Assembly (NCBI GenBank): GCA_018340375.1
Contig: JAFFJZ010000048.1
Coordinates: forward strand, 496,001 to 560,000
DNA: 64,000 nucleotides
Direction: 5' to 3'
Source: Gonatopus flavifemur
Taxonomy: Eukaryota; Arthropoda; Insecta; Hymenoptera; Dryinidae
The position numbers were made by a program, and so were the translations under genes. Every line of letters begins with the position of its first letter. The stretch's first letter is position 1. The notes below the pieces were generated by a model that did not search any database, was not told where the DNA came from, and saw nothing but the letters and a program-made list of their open reading frames with translations. Of the stretch, positions 47,686-57,334 are shown in pieces.

Positions 47686-48224
47686 TTGTTTAAATTCTTC
47701 ATGAATTCACGCTCACATCGCTTGTAAAAACCTGTGGATTGAGGGGGATTTTCTGAGAGTGAAATGATTGGATATTCGGTGAAAATTTTGCCCGCAAGTT
47801 GCGTACAATTGGGAGAAACTTGTTGAGTGAAAAATATATGTATATGCTAGGGTATAATTCAAATGTACTTCTAGAATGCAATTATTGAAATAATTTATAA
47901 AACAAAAAGCAAAAACAAAATCGAGTATGGATGCAAATAATTAATATGCATAATGGAGATTTCAAATTGATGTTCTGTTGCAGAAGAGAATTTCTTATCG
48001 ATTGTTCAGAAGAGAATTATTGTTTGAACAACTGATCGACAAAAAAGAATGACAAAGAATCAACAACGTCTTATTATTTTCTTTCATTATGTACTGTTCC
48101 ATATGTTCATCCTGATTTTGTTATAAAGAGTAATCAATTATTCGAAACATGAAATTTGTGGGTGATAAGTTTTCTTAGAGGACTAATGAATTATGAAAAA
48201 AGAATTTCCTCTTGAATTCTCCTA
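47686..48224. other. Unassigned AT-rich spacer
   Basis: No gene or bounded repeat recognised. Confidence 0.3.
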
Positions 48225-48374
48225 CACTGTAAGAAAAACGGCGGTATTGGAGAAAGTCCACCCCCAATGGTGTTGTTTCAACACCTTGCGGTGTTATTAT
48301 AACATCGAATTTCGGGGTGGACTGCTATAGAATCCATGCGATGTTGATTCTGACACCCCTTTCTTTACAATGTG
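48225..48374. mobile_element. Small palindromic MITE, CACTGTAAGAAA end
   Basis: GGCGGTATTGGAGAAAGTCC... and inner AACACC/GGTGTT units with a right end TTTCTTTACAATGTG. TA precedes the left end; the right end is imperfect. 48375-49443 contains GAATTCTTC-rich remnants (for example around 48856-49017, ending TGCTGTGTGGG) but no clear gene. Confidence 0.55.
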
Positions 48375-49443
48375 AAACTCTGAAATTTATAACAAATCAA
48401 AAACTCTCAGAGTAGAATTCGATTCGAGTTCTTCGAGAATTCTTCTGGGACTGTAATGCTGTGTGGGAATAGAGAGACTTCCCCAGATGGGGCTCTATAG
48501 TGATAGACCGATACCACAAGAATCGATCTTTATTTGATTTCTATGGGTATTATTGTTTTTCACCAGTTATGCACGATGTATCACTCGTACCTCCTTCAAA
48601 TTCCTCCGAAAATTCAAGGGAGTGAAAATCGATCATGGAGAATTAGGGAGTGGGAGAAACAATTCTAGAAACCCCCACAGCACAAGCATGTCCCAAATGA
48701 ACTTTCTTTACTCTCTAAATACGGAAAAGTCAGAATTTCACTTGAACGGAAAGACAAGTTCCCTTCTGGCTGCCTGAAGGGAACCTATCTTCTCGTTCGA
48801 GCGGGAATCTGACTCTTTTTAATTTAGAGAGTAAGTCAGTTCCAAAAGAATTCATAATGAATTCTTGAGAATTCTTCAAGAGTTCTCTTTGAATACTAGG
48901 GTTTCATAAAGAACTGATACTGAACTGTCATACCGGGGACTCTCAAAGAATCCAACGATGAATTCATTATGAATTCTTCAGGAATTCAACATTACCAGGG
49001 TGCTGTGTGGGAAGTCAAGGAATTATTGAAGGACTGCAGAAATTAATTCAAATGAGAAAATGGAATATTTCTAGTGACATTTGAATTAATTGTATCGAGA
49101 TCTTGACAAGAAAGTATTCAAAAAAGAGCCTTGATTGAGCAGCATGAATTAAATAACTTCATGTGTTCATGTGTTTCAGTATTCAATTTTTCGTAGTGAT
49201 AGAGAAGATTGCAGTCACGCAAGACAAAAGATACTATTTTATGTAGTTGCATGCATTTTTTCATGATTGAACAAAAAAAAATTTCTCTAAAATAATGATT
49301 GTTGCAATTCTTTCGGAACTATCGTGGTGGGAATTGATTTGGGACATGTTTGTGCTGTGTGAGATTTCTGGTAGGACATAAGCAAATGGATGCTCGTAGA
49401 ATTTCTAAGATTGAAGCGCAATTATGATAACATATTCTCTAAG

Positions 49444-49549
49444 CCCACATAGCACACAAGTTCAGAAAGAGTTCATAAAGAATCCAATTGGAGCTTGGAA
49501 AATTTAATGAGTTCTCAAGATTTCTTTTTGAACTCCTGTGCTGTGTGGG
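49444..49549. mobile_element. 106-bp MITE, CCCACATAGCACA ends
   Basis: CCCACATAGCACACAAGTTCA pairs with TGAACTCCTGTGCTGTGTGGG. Flanks AG/AC do not match fully. A relative lies at 50702-50807 and another within the foldback arms near 21867. Confidence 0.65.
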
Positions 49550-49659
49550 ACATAACAGGTTGGTTATCAAGTCCCTAATCGAAATTTATAAACCAAATCG
49601 AATTCTTCTCTCGAAAATTGTCATCTTACCCTATTTCTCATCCTATGATATTCAATTTT

Positions 49660-49940
49660 AACGGTTCAAGTACACACAGGTGCAAATTCACATCAACCAT
49701 TTTGAGACTTTTCGTTTTTCGTCAAAAATTGATTTATTCTCGTGTTTTTTCACTGATCAAATGAAATATTTGTGAATTTTCTTCCACGCCGCGTTAATCT
49801 GCACAGTTATCCTTCAAATTGGAAAAAAGTAAGGTCAAATTTGTCGAACAGGAACCGAGTTATTATTTGGCACAGTTACGTGGTGCGAATTTGCACCTAT
49901 GGTACACCAAAGGTGTGAAAGGATGTGTGTACTTGAAGGG
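49660..49940. repeat. Palindromic element with TTCAAGTACACACA arms
   Basis: TTCAAGTACACACAGG at the left is mirrored by TGTGTGTACTTGAA at the right; an inner GGTGCAAATTC / GAATTTGCACC pair is also present. Exact ends are uncertain. Confidence 0.55.
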
Positions 49941-50203
49941 TTGATATTACTCTAACTTATGGATTTTATGAACATTTAATATGCTGTAATTAAATATTGG
50001 CATGAAACAGTGTTTACCATTGAACGAGGTGAATTCATAGTGAATTGGTTATTCATCGTTCTGAAAATTACGGTTCGGTCTTTACATTGTGAATAATCTT
50101 CATCAATATCATTCTGATGATATTTTTTACATTTTCTCCACTATGACAATTAATTTTCCGTAACTGGTCCCAAGTTAATGTGATACTGATTGTTGATTCC
50201 ATT

Positions 50204-50441
50204 CACGGAGAAAAAGGAATTCGCTGTGGCAGCGAAATCTACTTTTGCTGGGTTCCTTTTGCCAGAGCAGCAAATTTTTTGCTGTGACAGCAAACTATTT
50301 GCTGTTCCAGCAATCTTGTTAGCTGCGACAGCGAATTTTTAGCTGTGACAGCAAAAAATGTTTGCTATCCCAGCAAAATTTGTTTGCTATTCTATATATA
50401 ATACCTCGATTTGCTGCGTCAGCAAATTTTTTCTCTCCGTG
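50204..50441. mobile_element. MITE, CACGGAGAAAAAGG ends, TT duplication, TTTGCTGNNNCAGCAAA units
   Basis: 238 bp, closing AATTTTTTCTCTCCGTG, with TT on each side. The whole interior is 17-bp inverted units such as TTTGCTGTGACAGCAAA. Each unit is itself a small palindrome, which suggests repeated protein-binding sites. Confidence 0.85.
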
Positions 50442-50701
50442 TTGGTATTAATTCAATCAGTAATTATTTGACTGTTTTATTTGCATATCCAACCATACAA
50501 TTATATTTAAAGTAAATCACTTTTCACTCACTTTTTCAATCGAAAACTCACTTTTTACTCACTTTTCTCCACTAGCAACTCACTTTTCTCACTTATTTGA
50601 AACCATTGAACCGCTAGCATGCCTGTATTTTGGGGAAAAAATAGGGAAAAGATCAAGGAAATTTCGCGAGGACGAAGAAAAATTCCCCAACGGAGATCCA
50701 A

Positions 50702-51363
50702 CCTATATAGCACAACAGTTCAGAAACAATTCCTAATGCATTCATTTTGAATTATCAGTTTTCTAAATTAATCCAGTATGAACTTCTAAACTGGTACACT
50801 GTGTGGGAATACCGCGTTCACTGGTCTATAGTATCCACCAGATAATGTATAGATTGCCCGGGGAAAAAAGTTTAGATCTGAGTAGAACTGATTTTTGGCC
50901 AGATCTGAAAAACCGCAATTTTAACTTGTATTTGTCAACACACATGTTCAAATTCGAATTCATGCCTGGGAAAATATCGGAAAATTTTTGGTATTTGAAC
51001 AATCAATTGCTGGTCAAGATTGAGATTATTGCTCATTAAAATTAAATGTGATTTTCAATTCAAATTCAACGAGATTTCCTAGTGAAAATGGGAGCGTAAG
51101 AAGGGTATGAAGCGACGCGGAGGAGTAAATGAAAAAGCATCTGAGCGCGAAAGGAGCGGAAATTGCAACATTCTACGCTTCATTTGTTTCAAAGTTTGCT
51201 TCCAGCGGCCGGAAATTTTCACCAGGGTTCACACAGATCCAACCACATCTGTCAAGATCTAGTCAGATCTATTGAGAACTGAATAGATCTGAATCTGATC
51301 TTGAAAATTCGGATCTGATCAGATCTGATCATATCTAAATAGATCCAAACTTTTTTCCTCGGG
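50702..51363. mobile_element. Two adjacent elements: CCTATATAGCACA MITE and AGATCTG-repeat element
   Basis: 50702-50807 is a CCYATATAGC-class MITE ending ACTGTGTGGG. From 50857, CCCGGGGAAAAAAGTTTAGATC pairs with GATCCAAACTTTTTTCCTCGGG at 51363; both arms repeat AGATCTGA. A further element, 51077-51227, is nested in it. Confidence 0.6.
51077..51227. mobile_element. Nested 151-bp MITE, (T/C)CCTRGTGAAAATG ends, TT duplication
   Basis: TCCTAGTGAAAATGGGAGCG at the left, GGCCGGAAATTTTCACCAGGG at the right, TT on both sides. A member of the CCCTGGTGAAAA class. Confidence 0.65.
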
Positions 51364-51392
51364 TTACCACCATGGTTCATTCGGAAAGCAAT

Positions 51393-51789
51393 CCCTGGTA
51401 AAAAAAACCTGGACAGAAAACCGGATAATGATCCGCATAAAATCTGGATGATAATCTGTATCAGGTCCGAATGGAACTTTCCAGGATTTCATCCGGGTGT
51501 GTCCGGGATCCAATACGGATTTTGCGGTTATTCTTCATGCGACTCTTCCCGGATCTTATCCGAATTTTTGGACTAGATATTTTTTGAAATCCTAAATGGA
51601 ACCCAAACAAAAAACAGAATTAATTTCATCCAAGTTTTATGTGGGATTCCGAATAATATCTCCTATTGAAATCTGGATAGAACCGGATGAACCGCAAAAT
51701 CCGTATCGGAACCCGAATAGACCCGGGTGAAGTCCCGGAAAGTCGCATCAGAGTTTGAATCGGATTTCTATCCGGTTTCTCTACCAGGG
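51393..51789. mobile_element. MITE, CCCTGGTAAAAAAAACC ends, AT duplication
   Basis: 397 bp, ending GGTTTCTCTACCAGGG with AT on both sides. Sub-terminal repeats are TCCGGATNNNATCCGG-like. 51790-52053 is unassigned. Confidence 0.75.
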
Positions 51790-52078
51790 ATATAAAAGGC
51801 CGGTGGAAGTGTCCCTTCATGACAGCTCAGTTACCCCACGGAGGTCTAAAAAGAACAAGAGGTTTTTGGGAATCTGATTTTCTACTCTTAGGGGTGAACA
51901 AGTACGATTTGAAACCAGAACAGGGTTACGGAACCATAGTACATTTCTGATAACACAGAGAGCTCCATTTGGTCGATTGCAATGCACAACAAAAGGTTCA
52001 CGAGAACCCGCGAAAATATGTGGGATAACTAAGGTTTAGGAGATTTTTCATCGCCCTGGTGAAAATGAAGCGTATATA

Positions 52079-53371
52079 CGAGGGTGGATTGATAAGTTTC
52101 CGGCCTGATCAAGAAAAACAACGTTTTTAAGAATTTTTTTTTTTTATTTCTCAACATAATCTCCTCCAAGGCTGATACATTTCTCATAGCGGTGTTCTAG
52201 TCTAGTAATGCCATCTCTATAGACTGATTCGTCAAGCTCCTCAAAATACCCATTTACAGCTTCGATTACTTCTTCATTGTCCGCAGATCTCTTACCGCCA
52301 AGCCATTTTTTGAGGTTAGGAAACAGATAATAGTCACTCGGGGCTAGGTCTGGAGAGTAGGGAGGGTGCGGCATTAATTCAAACTTCAGATCGTTGATTT
52401 TAGCCATCGCAATGATTGACGTGTGCGCTGGTGCGTTATCGTGATGAAACAAGATTTGTTTCTTCGCCAGATGAGGTCGTTTAATTTTCACTTCGTGGCT
52501 CAAACGTTGCAATAAGTCTGCGTAGTATTGACCAGTGATAGTTTTACCCTTTTCAAGGTAATCAATGTATATAAAACCTCTTGCATCCCAAAAAACAGTA
52601 GCCATAACCTTGTTCGCCGAAAAAATTGTTTTTGCCTTCTTTGGAGTTGGTTCCCCTGGTCCAATCCACTGTTTAGACTGTTCTTTGGTTTCAGGAGTGT
52701 AGTGGTGGACCCAAGTTTCGTCAACGGTTACGAATCGACGCAAAAATTCGCTTGGATTACGCTTATACAACGCCAAATTGGCGGTAGAAATGTTCTTTCG
52801 AATCAATTTTTGGTCGACTGTTAGCAAACGCGGCACCCATCTTGCACAGAGCTTTTCCATATACAAATGTTGGTGCAAAATATTTTGTACACGTTCATAT
52901 GACATCTTACAGGTCTCAGCTATCTCACGAACTTTTAATTTGCGATCTTTCAGCACTATTTGATGGATTTTTTCGATCATATCTGGAGTTGTGACCTCAA
53001 TGGGGCGTCCTGAGCGAGGCTCATCAGAGGTGCTCACACGACCCTTCTTAAACTCGGAAACCCACTGCTTAACGGTTGAATATGATGAGGAGGATGTCCC
53101 CAGTGTTGAGTCCATCTCTTCTTTAATTTCCTTCGGCGTTAACCCCTTCAAATAAAAGTATTTGATGACAGCACGATTTTCCAGCTTTTCCATTTTTACG
53201 AAAAACACACAGGCGTCTTGGTCAGCGTGCTCTCAAAACTAAACTAACATGGCGATCGGACTGAAACTATAGCTACAAGCTATCTAAGGATGGTACTATA
53301 GAACGCCACCTCAAGGTAGGCCTAGTGGCGCCATCTCTTGGTCAGGCCGGAAACTTATCAATCCACCCTCG
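52079..53371 (-). mobile_element. Complete mariner transposon, TA target
   Basis: 1293 bp. TIRs CGAGGGTGGATTGATAAGTT at 52079 and its inverse at 53371 agree over about 31 bp with one mismatch near the inner end. TA lies on each side (52077-52078 and 53372-53373). Length, TIR size and one intact transposase frame fit a full-length mariner of recent origin. Confidence 0.95.
52144..53193 (-). CDS. Mariner transposase, apparently intact
   Basis: Cut-and-paste transposase of the mariner family. I place the start at 53193 (MEKLENR), as mariner proteins are about 345 residues; an upstream in-frame ATG at 53208 adds five residues. The N-terminal third has two helix-turn-helix regions for TIR binding, and a WVP-type linker motif follows. 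Counting from the longer start, the catalytic residues are Asp163 (TVDETWVHHY), Asp257 (HHDNAPAH) and Asp292 (YSPDLAPSD). There are 34 residues between the last two, the D34D signature. No stop or shift interrupts it. It may still be active and could mobilise deleted copies elsewhere; activity is inference. Confidence 0.95.
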   Translation of the reverse strand: MEKLENRAVIKYFYLKGLTPKEIKEEMDSTLGTSSSSYSTVKQWVSEFKKGRVSTSDEPRSGRPIEVTTPDMIEKIHQIVLKDRKLKVREIAETCKMSYERVQNILHQHLYMEKLCARWVPRLLTVDQKLIRKNISTANLALYKRNPSEFLRRFVTVDETWVHHYTPETKEQSKQWIGPGEPTPKKAKTIFSANKVMATVFWDARGFIYIDYLEKGKTITGQYYADLLQRLSHEVKIKRPHLAKKQILFHHDNAPAHTSIIAMAKINDLKFELMPHPPYSPDLAPSDYYLFPNLKKWLGGKRSADNEEVIEAVNGYFEELDESVYRDGITRLEHRYEKCISLGGDYVEK

Positions 53372-53609
53372 TACAAGACGAAGGAAGCGTATACGAGGCG
53401 AAAAACATTTCAATTCCCTCTTCCCCAAACGTGTGATGCCTGCTTGCTGTGGAGTGATGATATCATACGTTCCGTATACGCTTCATAAGCTCTCGATCCC
53501 GTTTCATACACGCTCCATGTAACGTAATAGTGAGTTACATCAAGCGTATGCGAAACCTACGTTTTCTGACTTCAGATAATATTTTTAAGCATCCGACATC
53601 AACGAGGAT

Positions 53610-53676
53610 TCCATGACTCAATGGATAAGCCCCTCGTCTTCCACGCTGAAGATCACTGGCTCGATTCTCACTATGG
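53610..53676 (+). ncRNA. Weak tRNA-like module
   Basis: TGACTCAATGGATAAG resembles box A of an Arg-type tRNA; GGCTCGATTCTC resembles box B; CCAT and ATGG could pair at the ends. It sits close to the middle of the 52054-53854 element once the mariner is removed. Two box B mismatches make it weaker than the other modules. Confidence 0.35.
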
Positions 53677-53899
53677 AATTCTAATTTTTTCATTTTATTT
53701 TCTTGAATTTTATACGCTTCCTTTGTTCCAATTCCCGTTCCACATACTCTTTGTATTCTTCCCATTCAAGCTTCGTATACTTTGTATCAACGTCTCTGTT
53801 ACCCTCCAGTATACGCTTCGTTCACTCTTCCTCCCGCTTGCATTTTCACCAGGGCGTCCTTACAAAATTTCCTTGTTCTTACTCAATGAACGTATTTAA

Positions 53900-55110
53900 G
53901 ACATCTCCATAAAGGTATTTTCAAGGTATGCGTCGTAAAGATATCTCAAAGAGAACACTAAGAAATGTAATTGAGATGTCAAATTTGAGATAGGTACAAA
54001 ATGTTTTCAAAGCATCTTGATTGAGACATCTTCGGGATATATTTCGAAGAACTCTTTTAGAAATCTTCAAGTTATGGCATCAAGATACCTTGTCTTCCGC
54101 AAGATACCTGAAAGATGCAGCGGTTCCATACCTTCACGACGATATCTTCAAGATGTTCCGTAAAGATATCTCCAAGATAACTTTCTGAAGGCAAATTAAG
54201 ATGACGAATTCAAGATGGATACAAGATGTCTTGAAAACATCTCAATTAAGGTATCTTCAAGATCAATTTTAAAGATCTCTTTTAGGAATTTTCAATTTAT
54301 AAAACGAAGATATCTTCCGCATGCCGAATTGCCGAACTTGAGATGGATACGAGATGTCTCCAAAACATCTTCATTGAGATATTTTAGGGATACATCTCGA
54401 ATATCTCTCTTAGATATCTTAAAATTGTGAAGTCGAGATAATGTCCGTGAAAAAATTTTGGAGAATACGGCATCAGATGAAATATTGAATTCATCCCTTG
54501 AAAATCCAGACATTTGCATGAAATGAATTTTGAGGAGTTTTACACAATCGACAATTTTATCAATTGTATAACGTCATGACCTTGAGTGATAATAAGCCAC
54601 TATATGACGCGTTAGCTCAAACTGTTGAAACCGGTTCTTTAGGTGATACGTAAAGTAGTAGGTTCGAACTCCTTTCAAGTAATGGAAATTTCTCAGACAG
54701 GAAATACATACTTCAAATACCAACTGACAGGAAGTACCATAAAATTCCGGGAAGAATCTTGTGTTTTGAGTTAATTGAAAAGTACTATCTTTGCACTGTT
54801 ATTGTTCACGGCATCTTAAATATATCGTAGAGGTATCTTAAGCGTATCTGGAGATAACTTTGAGATGTCTTGGAGATATCTTGAATATATCTCAAAAATA
54901 TCTGAACTAAGAGTCTGTACGATGATCTGAATTCCAACTTGCAGAAGATTCTTCAAAGTTATCCCAAAAGATATGTTTGAATCATCCGATTAGGTTGCAT
55001 AAGACATCTTTCATATATCTCAAAGATAACTCCAGGAAAAAATCTCACGATATCCCAAGATCCATCCACATAACTCAAAGATATCTTCAAGGTATCTGTT
55101 TTTCCGTTGG
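53900..55110. repeat. AAGATATC-rich element (ends not resolved)
   Basis: Both sides are dense in TCTTCAAGATATCT / AAGATGTCTT units, as in 8151-9806 and 36730-37659. The central part (54430-54780) is free of them and holds a tRNA-like module. I could not fix termini. Confidence 0.55.
54611..54675 (+). ncRNA. tRNA-like pol III module
   Basis: TAGCTCAAACTG (54613-54624) matches box A; GGTTCGAACTCC (54661-54672) matches box B with one extra base. TAGTAGGTTCGAACTCCTTT is close to the equivalent stretch of the module at 14465. Confidence 0.5.
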
Positions 55111-55211
55111 GCTTTCCTTATTTCTTCCTTGGAATATGGAAAGAATATGGAAATTTCGCAAGTTTGTGGAAATAGATAGGAAAAACCTTTCTACGGATAT
55201 AATCTACATAA

Positions 55212-55418
55212 TTGATCAATTTCATTTATGAAAATTCACTAAAAAATTGTACGGTGCTAGCTCATGTTCCAAAACCTTGCTTTCGTACGCTAGAGTGTCA
55301 GTGCAGCTCTTTTCAATTCATTAGGAAGACAGAGAAAGCCGATACTCCAGAGTGCGAGGGTGAGGTTTTGGAATATGAGCCTCACAACAATAGTATGAAG
55401 ATTACAACCAGAAGTTAG
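55212..55418 (+). other. Cys-containing open frame, unrecognised
   Basis: About 60 codons with five Cys (including CQC) and an acidic tail, preceded by AT-rich sequence. No start context, splice proof or family. Possibly an exon relic. The rest of 55111-55760 has only a one-ended CCCGTATAGCACAACC fragment at 55604. Confidence 0.2.
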
Positions 55419-55762
55419 GCTGTGAGATCTAATTATGAGCTAAATTTAGGTCTGACAGCTATCTTATTGTTATTACCACCGGATATATTTTTCTCAGTGT
55501 TGAGCTTATCTCACAAATCTGATATTATTTTCGTCTCAAATACTCAAAAATTACTCCTAATCAGTTCCCAACCTCGGGTACCAGAATGGCCGGTGATCAG
55601 TCCCGTATAGCACAACCACCGATCAACAGAGATTTCTCCGACACTTCTATGTTGCTCCCCCATTCTTCCACCTTGTATCTATAGTAGTCTCTTTTTCATC
55701 CACCTCGCCTCCGCGGAAATGCAACGTGGATATCGATGGGTGCGTTGTTAGATGTGTTGTAG

Positions 55763-56010
55763 ATCAGTGGCTGCGATATTCGCTGAAAATCTCCTATGAA
55801 GCTTTTCATCGCAACGATATTAATGCAATGTTGAAAGTAGCTGTTATAAGGACTACAGCAGTCATATTACGAAATACAATTGATAGTGAATTACGGCGAT
55901 ATTAAGCTGTCGAGTAGTTTTTAACGATGCTTCTGCAAGTTATTTTTGTCAAGTTGTACTGGCAAATTCAAAGAGAATTACTTTCACAAGCAGCGTTGAT
56001 ATCACTGCAA
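55763..56010. mobile_element. Diverged copy of the 20553-20826 MITE
   Basis: Shares the order GCTGTTATAAGGACTACAGC, CAATGTTGAAAGTA and a right half with ACTTTCACAAGC...GATATCACTGC, all diverged from the 20553 copy. An old insertion. Confidence 0.55.
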
Positions 56011-56228
56011 TGTATACGAGTTTATGACGACAATTTTTAGAGCGTATTATCTTTCAGAATTAGAAAATCGTACGAAACAAGCGTACACATTACACTCAAA
56101 ATCCCGCAACGATCAATTATCTCAAAAATGAAGCACTTCCATGATTAATTTTGAATGTAAAAATTGTGTTTTTTCTGAAAATCTATCAACTAAGACTAGG
56201 TAGTTGACTTTGGAACAAGGAAACGTAC

Positions 56229-56296
56229 CATTGTAATGCATCGAGTGACCGATTTCATGTGCAACAATGCTTCCAAGACGAGCTAAATTCAAAGTC
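56229..56296 (-). CDS. M13 metallopeptidase, zinc-site exon (HEIGH)
   Basis: 68-nt exon on the minus strand: acceptor ATTATTTTAG, donor GTACGT. It reads TLNLARLGSIVAHEIGHS plus MHYN, the M13 pattern LNxGxxGxxxxHExxH. The two His and the Glu are the zinc ligands and catalytic base. Neprilysins normally have HEI/LTH; here Thr is Gly. The donor is phase 1 and the acceptor at 40297 needs phase 1, so the two exons fit one gene with a 15.9-kb intron. A 23-bp sequence around the acceptor recurs at about 56704-56726, near a GTAAGT. Upstream exons (M13 proteins are 650-800 residues) were not found to 64000. Reprolysin-type enzymes also have HExGH but need a third His that is missing here. Confidence 0.6.
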
Positions 56297-56849
56297 CTAA
56301 AATAATGCAGAGTTTGGATGATTTCTTATATTTTATCGGATTGAATTGCGTGGAGAGAATTGTTTGGATTAATAATGTTTTGACGAAAGCGAAACCGCAC
56401 AGTCGCGGGGTCAAGCTCGTCAAAACTGTGTAAATCTTTGGAACTAATGGGAGAGCAATTTAGATGCTTAGAATTAGAGGGGCCTTCGGCAGCATTTGAA
56501 TCTACAATTGAGAATGCGGATGCATCGGCCCGAATAGCAGACCATTCCTGTATGTATCCTTGGGGATCTCACTATCCTTTTAAAGCATCACAAGGCCCTC
56601 CGCTCCTCTGATTCCGTCCCAAAGAATATTAACATTTTTAAGATCAACAGTCTTGAGGTTTTGGTATCCCAGAAGAAACCAGAGAGACCGAAAACTTACC
56701 ACGAAAGTAATGCAAAGTTTGAAGATTGAGCTGGAACTGAACTAAGTCGTGTTGCCGAGCGGTGATCTCAGGCTCGGAAAAAGGAAATTTTTCAAAGGTG
56801 GGCTAACTAGGAAAGAATGGGAGGTTCACACATTATCTAGTGTTCTTCA

Positions 56850-57055
56850 ACCGTGATCATATAAAACTATATTCATGGCCGAGCTGGCTATTAGTCACTC
56901 ATCACTAAACTGTTCAAGAATTAAGTGACACATAATGAGTTCAATCGTAAATATTGTATCATATGATAACAGTTGAAGAACATTGAGTGATGTGTAGTAA
57001 AATTTTGGTGATGTTTCTTGGAGTTTGATGAAAGATCGCTGAATGTTTGATATTT
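56850..57055. mobile_element. Degraded copy of the 29691-30104 MITE
   Basis: Contains GAACATTGAGTGATGTGTAG, AATTTTGGTGATGTTTCTTG and flanking blocks in the order found in the intact palindrome, with many differences and truncated ends. Confidence 0.5.
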
Positions 57056-57334
57056 CACATACATTGTATTGGGATAAAACCTTTACAATTATTTACTATG
57101 TCTAATTACATACTTTCTTATATATGTGTGATCATAACACTGGTTTACAAAGTAAAAAAAATTGTCTGTACATTAGATGCTGTTATTTTTTTGTTATGCA
57201 TTTTGGCTCGCTGAACTTGAAAATCATAGTAAAAAATTTTGTATGGATAGGTTTCCGAGTTATGAGTTTTTTTAATTTCCAAAATGTTTTTCCGATGATA
57301 GTTTTACTATTTGAGATATATCTCGAGCTAGAAA

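Larger units (their letters stand above)
52054..53854. mobile_element. CCCTGGTGAAAATGAAGCG element split by a mariner, CG duplication
   Basis: Left end CCCTGGTGAAAATGAAGCG and right end CGCTTGCATTTTCACCAGGG, CG on both sides. Without the mariner and one TA the element is about 506 bp. Its inner repeats GAAGCGTATACG / CGTATACGCTTC flank the tRNA-like module at the middle. Confidence 0.8.

Noticed and set aside
52528..52824. 98-codon plus-strand frame
   Set aside because: It lies opposite the mariner transposase and is a shadow of that coding strand.
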